From: CAVVEQ01 sp963802095
Lineage (GTDB): Bacteria; Chloroflexota; Anaerolineae; Anaerolineales; Anaerolineaceae
Assembly: GCA_963802095.1 (NCBI GenBank)
Contig: CAWDHI010000002.1
Span: 186,001 to 250,000 of the forward strand
Reading direction: 5' to 3'
DNA length: 64,000 nt
How positions within the stretch are numbered: the stretch's first letter is position 1; each line of letters starts with the position of its first letter. The notes below the pieces were generated by a model. The model saw only the letters and a program-made list of their open reading frames with translations, was not told the DNA's origin and did no database searches. The position numbers and the translations under genes were made by a program. Shown one piece after another: positions 25,743 to 34,010 of the stretch.

Positions 25743-27194
25743 ATGGACTCGGACCTGGCATCCATTCAGGAAGCGCGCGACCTGGCTTCAGAAGCCTTTG
25801 AAGCCCAGAAGCAGTGGGCGAAGGCATCTCAAGCCCAGGTGGATGCCGTTTGCGCTGCAATGGCGGAGACCGGCTTCCAAGCTTCCGAGCGCCTGGGGAG
25901 GATGGCCAGCGAAGAGACCGGATACGGTGTGCCCGCCCACAAGAAACTCAAGAATGAATTTGGCTCGCGCGCTGTTTGGGAGTCCATCCGCGACCTGAAA
26001 ACCGTAGGGGTCGTCCGCGAGGATCCCGCTCAGCGGGTGTATGAGATCGCCTGGCCGATGGGTGTTATTGCTGGTTTGATTCCCTCCACCAACCCCACCT
26101 CCACCGTTTTCGCAAAGGCGCTGATGGCGGTCAAGGCTCGGGATGCGATCGTCTTCGCCCCCCACCCCTCTGCCGCGCGCTGCTCGCTGGAAGCCGCCAA
26201 TGTGATGGCGGAATCCGCCGAAAAAGCGGGAGTTCCGCGCGGATTGGTGAGCTGCCTGAAGCAGATCTCCCTGCCCGGTACGCAGGAATTAATGAACCAC
26301 AAACAGGTGGCGCTCATCCTCGCCACTGGTGGATCTGGAATGGTGAAAGCCGCCCACTCGGTTGGCAAACCCGCCTACGGGGTCGGCCCTGGTAACGTAC
26401 CGGTCTACGTGGATCGCTCCGCTGACCTGGAAAAAGCCGCCCGCTATATCACCTCCTCGAAAGCCTTCGATTACTCCACCATCTGCGCCACCGAGCAAGC
26501 CGTCATCGCTGATGCACCTATTGCACGCAAGCTGGAGGACCTGATGAAAGCGCAGGGAGCTCTTTTTGTAACTCCAGAACAGGCAGATTGCCTACGCAAG
26601 GTGCTTTTCTTCCCCGATGGAGCCATCAACCCCGCCTCGGTTGGGAAATCACCATTCACCCTGGCCGGTAGGGCCGGGTTCGAGATCCCCGCGGGGACGC
26701 GCATCCTGGTTACCCGCCTTACGAAGGTCGGCCGGGAAGAACCCCTCTCGCGCGAGAAGCTGACCACCGTACTGGGCTGGTACGAAGCCGAGGGTTGGGA
26801 GGCTGGCTGCGAGCGCTCGATCGAGCTGATCCAGTTCGGTGGACGCGGGCACACCCAGATCATCTATGCTACTGATGACAGGGTAATCATGGCATTCGGG
26901 CTCGAAAAACCCGTCTTCCGCATCCTGGTCAACACAATGGGCACGCTTGGCGCCATTGGCCTGACCACTGGCGTGCTGCCCTCGCTCACCCTGGGTTCGG
27001 GAGGCATCGGTGGGTCGATCACCGGCGATAACATCTCTGCCTGCCATCTGTTCAACATCAAGAGGTTGGCTTACGAACTGAACGCACCTCCCCCGGCTGC
27101 CTTCCAGACTCCCGAACCAGTAGTCCAGGCAAATCCACCTGACTTGGAAAAGATTGTCCGCGCTGTGGTGGAGGAAGTATTAAATGCGAAATAA
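25743..27194 (+). CDS. Acylating (CoA-dependent) aldehyde dehydrogenase, microcompartment type
   Basis: 483 residues, of the EutE/PduP class that oxidises an aldehyde to an acyl-CoA with NAD+. The nucleotide-binding region contains GVIAGLIPSTNPTSTV and the HPSAARCS block; the catalytic cysteine is in FDYSTICATEQAVI. The C-terminal 17 residues (DLEKIVRAVVEEVLNAK) form an amphipathic helix after a Pro-rich linker, a clear encapsulation peptide. In this operon the natural substrate would be the acetaldehyde released by DeoC, giving acetyl-CoA. It follows the first pentamer gene by four bases. Confidence 0.92.
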   Translation: MDSDLASIQEARDLASEAFEAQKQWAKASQAQVDAVCAAMAETGFQASERLGRMASEETGYGVPAHKKLKNEFGSRAVWESIRDLKTVGVVREDPAQRVYEIAWPMGVIAGLIPSTNPTSTVFAKALMAVKARDAIVFAPHPSAARCSLEAANVMAESAEKAGVPRGLVSCLKQISLPGTQELMNHKQVALILATGGSGMVKAAHSVGKPAYGVGPGNVPVYVDRSADLEKAARYITSSKAFDYSTICATEQAVIADAPIARKLEDLMKAQGALFVTPEQADCLRKVLFFPDGAINPASVGKSPFTLAGRAGFEIPAGTRILVTRLTKVGREEPLSREKLTTVLGWYEAEGWEAGCERSIELIQFGGRGHTQIIYATDDRVIMAFGLEKPVFRILVNTMGTLGAIGLTTGVLPSLTLGSGGIGGSITGDNISACHLFNIKRLAYELNAPPPAAFQTPEPVVQANPPDLEKIVRAVVEEVLNAK

Positions 27195-27247
27195 CCGGGT
27201 GCAATTTTCCCGGATATTAAGAAATACACGAAAGTGAGGAAAAAAGA

Positions 27248-27571
27248 ATGGATACTGCATTGATCGCTTTAGGAATGGTTGAAACCAAGGGTCTGGTAGG
27301 CGCTGTGGAAGCCGCCGACGCCATGGTCAAAGCTGCCAACGTGTCGCTGATCGGTTCGGAATACGTGGGCGGCGGGTTGGTCACCGTGATGGTGCGCGGG
27401 GATGTTGGCGCCGTTAAGGCCGCCACCGATGCCGGCGCTGCCGCCGCCAAGCGTGTGGGCGAGCTGGTTTCGGTCCACGTCATCCCCCGCCCGCATGTCG
27501 AGATCGAGATGATCCTGCCCCAAAGCACCAAAGGCAGCTTCGGCGGTCGCACTGGCGAAGCCAAGAAATAA
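27248..27571 (+). CDS. Microcompartment shell hexamer protein (BMC-H)
   Basis: 107 residues with a single PF00936 domain: ALGMVETKGLVGAVEAADAMVKAANV, the VGGGLVTVMVRGDVGAVKAATDAG core with the pore-lining segment, and HVIPRPHVEIE. The last 15 or so residues are a polar tail. Six subunits form a hexagonal tile of the shell facets. It is the only single-domain hexamer gene in the operon. The ATG has a GAGGAAAAAA site upstream. Confidence 0.95.
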   Translation: MDTALIALGMVETKGLVGAVEAADAMVKAANVSLIGSEYVGGGLVTVMVRGDVGAVKAATDAGAAAAKRVGELVSVHVIPRPHVEIEMILPQSTKGSFGGRTGEAKK

Positions 27572-27681
27572 GCACCTCTTTTTTCGCCAAACCCGCTGCG
27601 ATTAATGCTGTGGGTGAGCCAAGGCTGGAGAGTGCCCAGGAGTGCCCGGATGGAACCTGAATAAAAGGAGTTGTGAACGCT

Positions 27682-28311
27682 ATGACAGATGCCTTTCAAT
27701 TGAGATGTTATTGCTTTCTCGACCGGATGCAGGCGCAGTACGCAGCCTTCATTGGCACGGTCACCCAGGGGGATCTGCCCACCGAAGGCATGGCTGCCCT
27801 CTATGTGGAGATGGCACCGGGTAACGAGGTTTTCCGCGTGGTGGATATCGCTGTCAAAGCCACCGAAGCCCGCCCCGGTGCCCAGATCGTTGAGCGCGAA
27901 TTCGGCATGTTCGAGGTTCATTCCCTGAACCAGGCCGCCGTACTGGAAGCCGGAGAGGTGGTACTAAACCGGCTGGGTTTGAAAGTTGAGGACCGTATCA
28001 AACCGCAGGTTGTCTCCACTCAGGTGATCACCCGCATTGATCCCTACCAGGCGCAGCTCCTTAACCGCTTCCGCCGCGGGAGCATGCTGGTTCCCGGTGA
28101 GACAATGCTTGTCTTGGAGTGCGCTCCGGCAGCCTACATTAACTATGCCTGCAATGAGGCGGAGAAAAAAGCCAACATCAATCTGGTGCACGTTTCCTCA
28201 GTGGGGCGCTTCGGGCGCATGTGGCTCTCCGGCAGTGAAGCTGAGATCGTCACTGCGAAAAACGCCGCCATTGCCGCGCTTGATGGCCTGGAAGGGATTC
28301 CCGGCGTCTAA
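27682..28311 (+). CDS. Microcompartment tandem-domain shell protein (BMC-T)
   Basis: 209 residues made of two weakly similar BMC domains (about 1-100 and 110-205), a layout that assembles as trimers resembling hexamers and often holds a gated central pore. Segments such as LPTEGMAALYVEMAPGNEVF and the second-half SVGRFGRMWLSGSEAEIVTAKNAA match tandem BMC proteins. I start at the ATG at 27682, 11 bases after AAAGGAG; a GTG nine bases earlier would sit too close to that site. The protein probably provides the pore for the larger substrates or cofactors. Confidence 0.88.
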   Translation: MTDAFQLRCYCFLDRMQAQYAAFIGTVTQGDLPTEGMAALYVEMAPGNEVFRVVDIAVKATEARPGAQIVEREFGMFEVHSLNQAAVLEAGEVVLNRLGLKVEDRIKPQVVSTQVITRIDPYQAQLLNRFRRGSMLVPGETMLVLECAPAAYINYACNEAEKKANINLVHVSSVGRFGRMWLSGSEAEIVTAKNAAIAALDGLEGIPGV

Positions 28312-28329
28312 CCGCCGCAGGAGGATAGA

Positions 28330-28686
28330 ATGCCTAAAGAATTTTTTACCGAGCGGGATATCGAGGATATGGTCAAGCGCGGCACAACCACGCTGGAACT
28401 GAACGATAATGTGGTCCTAACCGAGCTGGCTTACGAAAGAGCTCAGCGCCTGGGGATGCAATTGATCACCTTGCACGATACCCCTCCTGCCGCACCTGTC
28501 CGGCCATATATCGCAAAAGAGATGAACACCCCGCTGACCTCCCCTGCGTCTGCTGCACCACCCACACCGGCTGACCTTCGTCAACGCATCCATGCGGCAG
28601 TGACGGCGAAGATGGGCACCCAGGTGGACCCGGTCCTTCTGGATGCGATCATTGACCGTGTGGTGGAAACCCTCGGGAGGAAATGA
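28330..28686 (+). CDS. Small microcompartment-associated protein with putative encapsulation helix
   Basis: 118 residues; the family is not recognised with certainty. The first 50 residues (FTERDIEDMVKRGTTTLELN, then VLTELAYERAQRLGMQLI) resemble short helical pieces seen in other microcompartment proteins. A Pro/Ala-rich linker follows, and the last 40 residues (with LLDAIIDRVVETLGRK) form an amphipathic helix that looks like an encapsulation peptide. It may be a scaffold or adaptor between enzymes and shell. It lies between the trimer and second pentamer genes, eighteen bases after the former, and no catalytic motif is seen. Confidence 0.7.
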   Translation: MPKEFFTERDIEDMVKRGTTTLELNDNVVLTELAYERAQRLGMQLITLHDTPPAAPVRPYIAKEMNTPLTSPASAAPPTPADLRQRIHAAVTAKMGTQVDPVLLDAIIDRVVETLGRK

Positions 28687-28687
28687 C

Positions 28688-29008
28688 GTGTTATTCGGCA
28701 GGATCAAAGGAACAGTAGTCTGCACCATCAAGTACCCGGGTACCGAGGGGGTAAAACTTCTGGTCGTTCAGCCGTTGGATAAACACCTCCAGCCAGTGGG
28801 AGCACTGCAGGTGGCAGCTGATACTGTCCAGGCTGGGATCGGCAACCTTTGCGTGATGGTGCGCTCGCGCGAGGCGTCCCTAGCTCTGCCGGATGTTAAA
28901 TTCGTTCCGATCGACCTGGCCACAGTCGGGATCGTCGACGACCTCGATATTCGTCCGGATGAGGATTTTGATTTCATCCTCAAGCCAGGCTGGAACCAGT
29001 TCACATGA
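28688..29008 (+). CDS. Microcompartment vertex protein, EutN/CcmL family (2)
   Basis: 106 residues starting at a GTG (28688) one base after the previous stop, with an AGGAAATG context upstream. The start gives VLFGRIKGTVVCTIKYPG, the family-typical N-terminus; an upstream start at 28643 would overlap the previous gene and is rejected. The rest (KLLVVQPLDKHL, AADTVQAGIGNLCVMV and a VDDLDI end) is a BMC-P domain, with a 12-residue C-terminal extension. It would form vertex pentamers, perhaps mixed with the other two. Confidence 0.88.
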   Translation: MLFGRIKGTVVCTIKYPGTEGVKLLVVQPLDKHLQPVGALQVAADTVQAGIGNLCVMVRSREASLALPDVKFVPIDLATVGIVDDLDIRPDEDFDFILKPGWNQFT

Positions 29009-29274
29009 TCCTCGCAAAAGTTGTCGGCACGGTCGTCACCACCATCGGAAACCCACATTATAAGAACCGCAGGTTGCTGGTGGTCCAGCCGCTGGTCACA
29101 CCCGGCGAAAAGACAGATGAGGATTTCATCGCCCTGGATGCCACCCATGCCGGGATAGGCGATACGGTGCTGATCAACCGCGAAGGCGGTGGCGCGCGCC
29201 AGGTGCTGGGTGACCCGGATGCACCTGTCATTTCGTTGATCGTTGGAATCATTGATTCTGTGAAGATTGAATAG
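29005..29274 (+). CDS. Microcompartment vertex protein, EutN/CcmL family (3)
   Basis: 89 residues, a complete EutN/CcmL domain: MILAKVVGTVVTTIGNP, LLVVQPLVTPG, IALDATHAGIGDTVLI and VISLIVGIIDSVKIE. Its ATG overlaps the stop of the second pentamer gene (ATGA), so the two are coupled. It is the last gene of the microcompartment operon; a terminator follows 20 bases later. Confidence 0.92.
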   Translation: MILAKVVGTVVTTIGNPHYKNRRLLVVQPLVTPGEKTDEDFIALDATHAGIGDTVLINREGGGARQVLGDPDAPVISLIVGIIDSVKIE

Positions 29275-29295
29275 ATTTTCAGTGTTAACCTGTTC

Positions 29296-29322
29296 AACTC
29301 AGGCTTTTCAGCCTGAGTTTCA
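29296..29322 (+). terminator. Terminator closing the microcompartment operon
   Basis: AACTCAGGC and GCCTGAGTT form a nine-pair stem around TTTTCA, followed by TTCATTTT. It lies 21 bases after the last pentamer gene and before a TAGAAT -10-like box at 29331. Confidence 0.88.
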
Positions 29323-29367
29323 TTTTAAGCTAGAATATGGTGTATCCTTTTTTTGGGAGGGAACAGT

Positions 29368-30276
29368 ATGTCTCAAGTTACGAATTCATCCAAACCCGTT
29401 TCTTCATTTCAGGAAACTGTCACTCAGATCGAACGCATCATTACCTCAGAAGGAGCGGATCTTCATCCATCAGGTCATACCCGTATGCTCTCTCATGGGA
29501 AGAAAACGGCCACGGCTGTTCTCTGGTTCCACGGGTATTCCAGCGCACCACAGCAGTTCATCCCGCTGGGGCAAAAATGCTTCGATCTTGGAATGAATGT
29601 CTATATCCCCCGCGCGCCTCACCACGGGATAAATAACCGCCTGACCGAGGAAACCCTTAAACTAACCGAAGATGAACTAAAAACATGGGCTGAAGAAAGC
29701 CTCCAGCTCACCCGTGGACTGGGTGAGAAGCTGATCGTGGGCGGGCTTTCAATGGGCGGCGCGATCACCGCCTGGCTGGCGCAGATTCATCCCGAGATTG
29801 ATTTTGCGGTCGTAATTGCGCCAGCGATCGCTTACCGTGTCCTTCCATCTGCTCTGCTCCCGGTGGCGATTCCAGTCATTAGCTGGCTGCCGGATAAGAT
29901 GCACTGGTGGGATGCAAAACTTAAAGAAAATATCGAAGGGGCTGACTACAATTATGCCTGGGTCTCCATGCACGGGCTGGCCATCTTCCCCCGGATGGGA
30001 ATGGAGGTCAGGAAGCTCAATCGAAAAACACCTCCAGCAGCCAAAGAGATCTGGATGGTGATCAATGATCACGATGCGGATGTGGACGGTGTCTATGTCC
30101 AGAAGGTCGCGCAGGAATGGAAGGAAAAAAAGCCAGGGGCAATTCACACTTATCACTTCCCGGATGAATTGGGGATCGTTCACGATTGCATCTCGGTTGA
30201 GCAGCCGAAGCAAAGGGTGGACATCGTCTACCCGGTTTTAATGGATATTGTCACCGGCAAAGGTAAAGAATCCTGA
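29368..30276 (+). CDS. Alpha/beta hydrolase (carboxylesterase/lysophospholipase-like)
   Basis: About 302 residues. The fold signatures are AVLWFHGYSSAPQQF (oxyanion region), the nucleophile elbow VGGLSMGGAI, an aspartate in VINDHDADVDG and a histidine in GIVHDCIS. PRAPHHGINNRLTE is typical of EstA-like esterases. The ATG at 29368 is used because GGGAGGG precedes it by five bases. It has no signal peptide and acts in the cytoplasm. The gene overlaps the upstream region of the glycosidase gene but does not belong to the microcompartment operon. Substrate unknown. Confidence 0.82.
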   Translation: MSQVTNSSKPVSSFQETVTQIERIITSEGADLHPSGHTRMLSHGKKTATAVLWFHGYSSAPQQFIPLGQKCFDLGMNVYIPRAPHHGINNRLTEETLKLTEDELKTWAEESLQLTRGLGEKLIVGGLSMGGAITAWLAQIHPEIDFAVVIAPAIAYRVLPSALLPVAIPVISWLPDKMHWWDAKLKENIEGADYNYAWVSMHGLAIFPRMGMEVRKLNRKTPPAAKEIWMVINDHDADVDGVYVQKVAQEWKEKKPGAIHTYHFPDELGIVHDCISVEQPKQRVDIVYPVLMDIVTGKGKES

Positions 30277-30295
30277 GAAACGAGGAGCGAACATC

Positions 30296-31643
30296 ATGGG
30301 CACATTGAACTTTCCAAATGGATTCAAATGGGGTGTGGCAGCCTCCGCTTACCAGGTGGAAGGTGCTTGGAACGAGGACGGAAAAGGAGAAAGCATCTGG
30401 GACCGGTTCGTACACGCCCCCGGGAAGATCCTGCATGGAGAGACCGGGGATGTCTCCATCGACCACTACCATAAATATAAAGAGGATATCGCCCTCATGG
30501 CCTCCCTGGGCATCCCAGCCTACCGCTTTTCCACCGCCTGGACGCGAATCCTCCCCGAAGGAAGGGGTAAAGTCAACCAGAAGGGATTGGATTTTTATTC
30601 GCGACTCGTGGATGAACTACTGAGGAATAAGATCGAACCATATGTCTGCCTCTTTCACTATGATCTCCCCCAGGCGCTTCAGGAGCAAGGTGGTTGGCCG
30701 GAGCGCTCCACCGCAGAAGCTTTCGCCGAATACGCCGCCATCGTCACCGAAGCATTATCCGACCGGGTGGGCACCTTCATCACCCACAACGAGCCCTGGG
30801 TGACCGCCATGGCCGGGTATTTCTCAGGCGATCACGCCCCGGGCGTCAAGGACCCGCTTGCCGGCATCAAAGCCCTGCACCACCTGCTTCTTTCCCACGG
30901 CCTGGCGGCTGAAGCCATCCGCGCCAACGCCCGCAAGCCGGTGAAGGTGGGCATCGTGCTCAACCTCAACCCGGTGCATCCCGCCACGGATTCGAAGAAA
31001 GACCGGGATGCGGCGGAGCGCATGGACGCGATGGTGAACCGGGTGGTGCTCGACCCGATCCTCAAGGGCACCACCCCCATACACGATATCCCGATGGGGA
31101 AGATGATCGCATCCTCCTTCATCAAGCCTGGTGACCTGGAGAAGATGCGTACCTGTGACCTGCTGGGGATCAACTACTACACCCGCACTGTGGTCAGGAA
31201 TGATCCCAAATTCCCGGTTGTAGCCGCCACCCAGGTCCACCCCGAGGGGAACGAGTATTCCGGCATGTGGGAGATCTACCCGGATGGGTTATTCGAGATC
31301 CTGGATCGTGTCTGGAAGGATTACAAGCCCAATTGCGACGCTGATGATCACCGAGAATGGTGTGCCGGTTCCGGATGGTGTCGATTTCGACGGACGCGTG
31401 CGCGATGAGCGCCGCATCCGTTACCTGCGCGCCCACCTGTCCCAGGTCCACAAAGCCATCCAGGCAGGTATCCCCATCACCGGTTATTTCCACTGGTCGT
31501 TCATGGATAACTTCGAATGGGCGTTGGGCTACAGCCAGCATTATGGGCTGGTCTATGTGGATACAGCTGACCAGAAGCGGGTGGTCAAGGATTCGGGACG
31601 CTGGTTCTCAGGCGTCATCCGCGCGAATGCCGTGAACGACTAA
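30296..31643 (+). pseudogene. bglA: GH1 beta-glucosidase gene interrupted by one surplus base
   Basis: The start at 30296 has GAGGAG upstream. The first frame (to 31408) encodes FPNGFKWGVAASAYQVEGAW, the acid/base glutamate in THNEPWV and a complete barrel up to WKDYKP. The nucleophile segment LMITENG, FHWSFMDNFEWALGY and the C-terminus lie in another frame (stop 31643). Removing one C from CCC at 31328-31330 restores a GH1 enzyme of about 448 residues with both catalytic glutamates. GH1 enzymes release glucose or other sugars from beta-glycosides. As written the gene is broken; a sequence error is equally possible. Confidence 0.85.
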
Positions 31644-31664
31644 CTTCTCTCGCCTCCAACGCAA

Positions 31665-32571
31665 TTATTCGATCCCGAGCGATTTCACCGCAGAACTAAC
31701 AGATTCCTCGGTAATTTGCAGGTCCACTTCGGGGAAAACCTGCCAGGTTTCCGTCTGGCGGGCGCTTCCGCCTGGCTGTACTTCGGTCAGTGGGCTGGTG
31801 GTCTCCAGCTCGATGCAGTTCACGTCGCAGTAGCATTCCATAGAGCAGCCCAGGTCGATATAGTCACCGCCTGGAATAAATTCCGCTTTTTTGATGAAAA
31901 GGGTCCGGTCGAGGTAATACCCCATCCAGCCGCGGTCGTTGAGCCAGCCAATCTTGGTGCGGTCGGATCCTTTGAATGCCGCTTTTACGAAAATAAATTC
32001 ATTCCCCAGAACCAGGTTTTCGGAGCGCAGGTTCGCATATGGCCAGAAAACCACCCGCCTGTTTGGCAGCAACCCGGTTTCTTTTCGCGAAAGCGGGAGG
32101 ATGGCAAAACCGCCCGACCTTGCCTGGCAGATCGGCCAGACGGTGAATTTCACACCCCACTGATTATGGTTGGTGAGGATATGATCCACGATCAATTCAT
32201 TCGGGGAGCTTCCCTCTTTCACCGTCATCGTTTTCTGAATTCCAGTCAGCGCTTCGGTTTTCTGAACCAGAGAAAGCATTCCGTCCTTCCATTCCACTCC
32301 GACCGGTTCGCCATCCGCCTGGTAACTGCGGATGATATCCTCCGGCCCGTGCCAGACCCGCTGCCCTCCGCGCAGGATATAATCCCCGGCTTTGACTGAA
32401 TCCGGAAGTTCGGCAAAGAGGTTTTTCCCTCCGTTGATCTGCAGCCCGGTGATCCGCGGACCGGCGTTCTTTAGCGCGTGCAGGGTGAGCGTGCCGTTTT
32501 TCGTTAATGCATTCTTGTCCGGTGAATTGAACTTCTGAGTAATTCGGCAGATCTCAGATGTAATTCAACAT
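31665..32571 (-). pseudogene. DUF4380 (galactose-mutarotase-like) protein, disrupted near its start
   Basis: The body shows family features: GPRITGLQINGGKNLFAE, QRVWHGPEDIIRSY, an LLPNRRVVFWPYANL stretch, IGWLNDRGWMGYYL and the CNVE-like CDVNCIELETTSPL region. This is the DUF4380 family of beta-sandwich proteins related to sugar mutarotases. The frame has no start codon of its own: an ATG at 32571 with a GAGGAT site upstream reaches a stop after five codons, and one extra base near 32556 accounts for this. Repaired, the protein is about 300 residues. Without repair a GTG at 32297 would give only 210 residues. It converges with the GH1 gene, fitting a sugar-processing context. Confidence 0.7.
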
Positions 32572-32660
32572 GATGGCATCCTCATCATTGAGAATATTGA
32601 TATTGTATCTAAAAGAAATCCCGGGGAGCGATTACCTTCCCGGGAATTTTGATTCTGGTT
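32572..32660. repeat. Tandem duplication, copy 1 (89 bases)
   Basis: This unit starts GATGGCATCCTCATC and ends GATTCTGGTT. It is repeated at 32661-32754 with a few indels. It contains a CCCGGG hairpin, and overlaps the upstream control region of the DUF4380 gene, including its ribosome site. Confidence 0.85.
32618..32648. terminator. Hairpin terminator in repeat copy 1
   Basis: TCCCGGG and CCCGGGA form a seven-pair GC stem around a thirteen-base loop, followed by ATTTTG. The same hairpin recurs in copy 2 with a longer stem. Confidence 0.65.
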
Positions 32661-32754
32661 GATGGCATCCTCATCTTTGTAGAATATTGATATTGTTGTA
32701 TCTAAAAAAGAAATCCCGGGGAGCGATTACCTTCCCGGGATTTTTGATTCTGGT
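32661..32754. repeat. Tandem duplication, copy 2 (94 bases)
   Basis: Second copy of the unit at 32572-32660, differing by small insertions (for example TTTGTAGAAT versus ATTGAGAAT, and AAAAAAG versus AAAAG). Both copies carry the same terminator-like hairpin. Confidence 0.85.
32711..32745. terminator. Hairpin terminator in repeat copy 2
   Basis: AAATCCCGGG and CCCGGGATTT form a ten-pair stem followed by TTTTT on the + strand and a run of A-complement on the minus, so it can work in both directions. Confidence 0.7.
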
Positions 32755-32772
32755 CTAAATATCTTGATAAAT

Positions 32773-33300
32773 TAACTGAATCCAACAACGCTCGTAAATG
32801 GGATCACGTTTCTGAGTTCCTTAGGGCAAAATAAATTCTACAATAATGGTGAAAACCTGGGTTTCAAGAAACTGACCTCTCTGGCCTGATCATCCAATCC
32901 AATAAAGCGGTGGTTATTTCGCAGCTCTTCAGCGGATACAACCGGGGGAATGGAGTAATGATAACTTCGAACTCGCTGTATCGATCACCAGCGGGTTAGC
33001 AGAATAAATTCGCTTTCAGGTCTCTAGGTTACTGCAACTGGAGGAGCAATAATGTTATCAGGATTCTGTGCATACTCAAATGGGGTGAAGCAGTGCAACT
33101 GATACAGGTGGGGTGATCTCAGCAGCAATCAGAAGATCAGCGTTTCAAATAGCGCATTCCACGGAAATGGGGATTATGGGATTCGGATTTTTATCACGGC
33201 ACCGAATATTCTCACCTGGGTGAATAACACTGCATTCTGCAACAACCTGGATGGACAAGGCGGCAAAAAACTTCAAATTAAATTAGCGATGAAATTATGA
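32773..33300 (+). pseudogene. Degraded parallel beta-helix (pectate-lyase-like) protein gene
   Basis: No single open frame covers this stretch, but successive frames read like right-handed beta-helix repeats: NGITFLSSLGQNKFYNNGENLG near 32797, FSGYNRGNGVMITSN near 32930, VTATGGAIMLSGFCAYSNG near 33030, and ISVSNSAFHGNGDYGIRI near 33140 ending in WVNNTAFCNNLDGQGGK and a stop at 33300. Several indels are needed to join them. It is the C-terminal remnant of a secreted repeat protein, with no start. A strong terminator follows directly. Confidence 0.6.
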
Positions 33301-33301
33301 A

Positions 33302-33342
33302 AAAAAGACCGGAGAGGATTGATCCTGCCTCCGGTCTTTTTA
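33302..33342 (+). terminator. Intrinsic terminator
   Basis: AAAAAGACCGGAG and CTCCGGTCTTTTT form a strong stem around a 13-base loop, right after the beta-helix remnant and before the converging membrane gene that ends at 33348. It can serve both. Confidence 0.88.
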
Positions 33343-33347
33343 AGTTT

Positions 33348-33813
33348 TTATCCTGATGTTATTAGCGAAAAGTACTGCCTTTTATCCTTCAGCGCGATGA
33401 TATAGCCCAGGATCGCGAAGGGGATCAACTGGTAGAAGATGACCATAAGCTGCCCGGTGAACACCAACCCGATCGCCGCGGAGATGACCGCGCTGAATCC
33501 CGAACAGGACGATGCCCCAGCGCTTCCAGAACCACATAGCGATGCCCGCCACCACGTCGATGAAGGCGTTGGCGATTAGGATCGGGAGAATGTACGGCCT
33601 GGGCACATAGACCTGGCTGCTTGGATAGGTCGAGATCAGGTAAGTGGCCAGAATACCATGCAGGGTGATGATGATTATCGCAGTGGCCAGCAGCCAGCCG
33701 CGTTCCTTTTTCACCTGTTTGACCTGTTTCGACTGCGCGGGCTGATTTTCGTTCTTGTTCTTGGGATGGGTAGTCTTGACTGCCTGATTGTGTTTTTTCT
33801 GCTTCTTAGCCAT
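33348..33813 (-). pseudogene. Small four-helix membrane protein gene, interrupted by one surplus base
   Basis: The start at 33813 gives a lysine-rich N-terminal tail (MAKKQKKHNQ and onward to about residue 38), then membrane helices LLATAIIIITLHGILATYL and PILIANAFIDVVAGIAMWFW. After WGIVLFG the frame turns into an Arg/His-rich run without hydrophobicity. Removing one base of CCC at 33499-33501 restores two more helices (FSAVISAAIGLVFTGQLMVI and LIPFAILGYIIALKDK) and a stop at 33348. The repaired protein is about 154 residues; function unknown. Confidence 0.72.
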
Positions 33814-33902
33814 TTACCTTGCTCCTCCGCCTTTGATTTCAAATGAAGTATATATTATAGTCTAGTTGGAATACGCGAAATGTTGATTTTAAATAAACTA
33901 AG

Positions 33903-33974
33903 TGGCGAGGGTGGGATTTGAACCCACATCCAATGGCTTATGAGTCCACTGCTCCACCGTTGAGCTACCTCGCC
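33903..33974 (-). tRNA. tRNA-Met (CAT)
   Basis: A 72-base cloverleaf: acceptor GGCGAGG/CCTCGCC, D arm GCTC-AACGGTG-GAGC, anticodon loop CTCATAA with CAT at the wobble-to-third positions and U33 in place, a five-base variable loop, T arm GTGGG-TTCAAAT-CCCAC. The anticodon stem has an A-G mismatch at its top pair next to the loop. The CCA end is not encoded. The same loop contains TCA, but it lies one base out of register for a selenocysteine tRNA and there is no long variable arm. Confidence 0.9.
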
Positions 33975-34010
33975 ACGGCGCAGCAATCTTACTATGAGGG
34001 TTTTCTTTTG

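Noticed and set aside
31284..31643. A separate small gene after the glycosidase.
   Set aside because: It is the C-terminal part of the GH1 enzyme with the nucleophile glutamate; it makes sense only joined to the preceding frame.
32551..32571. In-frame TGA in the DUF4380 gene as a selenocysteine codon.
   Set aside because: Reading through the TGA stays in a frame that does not match the protein; a one-base shift is needed instead.
33903..33974. Selenocysteine tRNA, because it lies next to selB and its loop contains TCA.
   Set aside because: The loop register places CAT as the anticodon with U33 in position, and the variable loop has five bases rather than a long arm.
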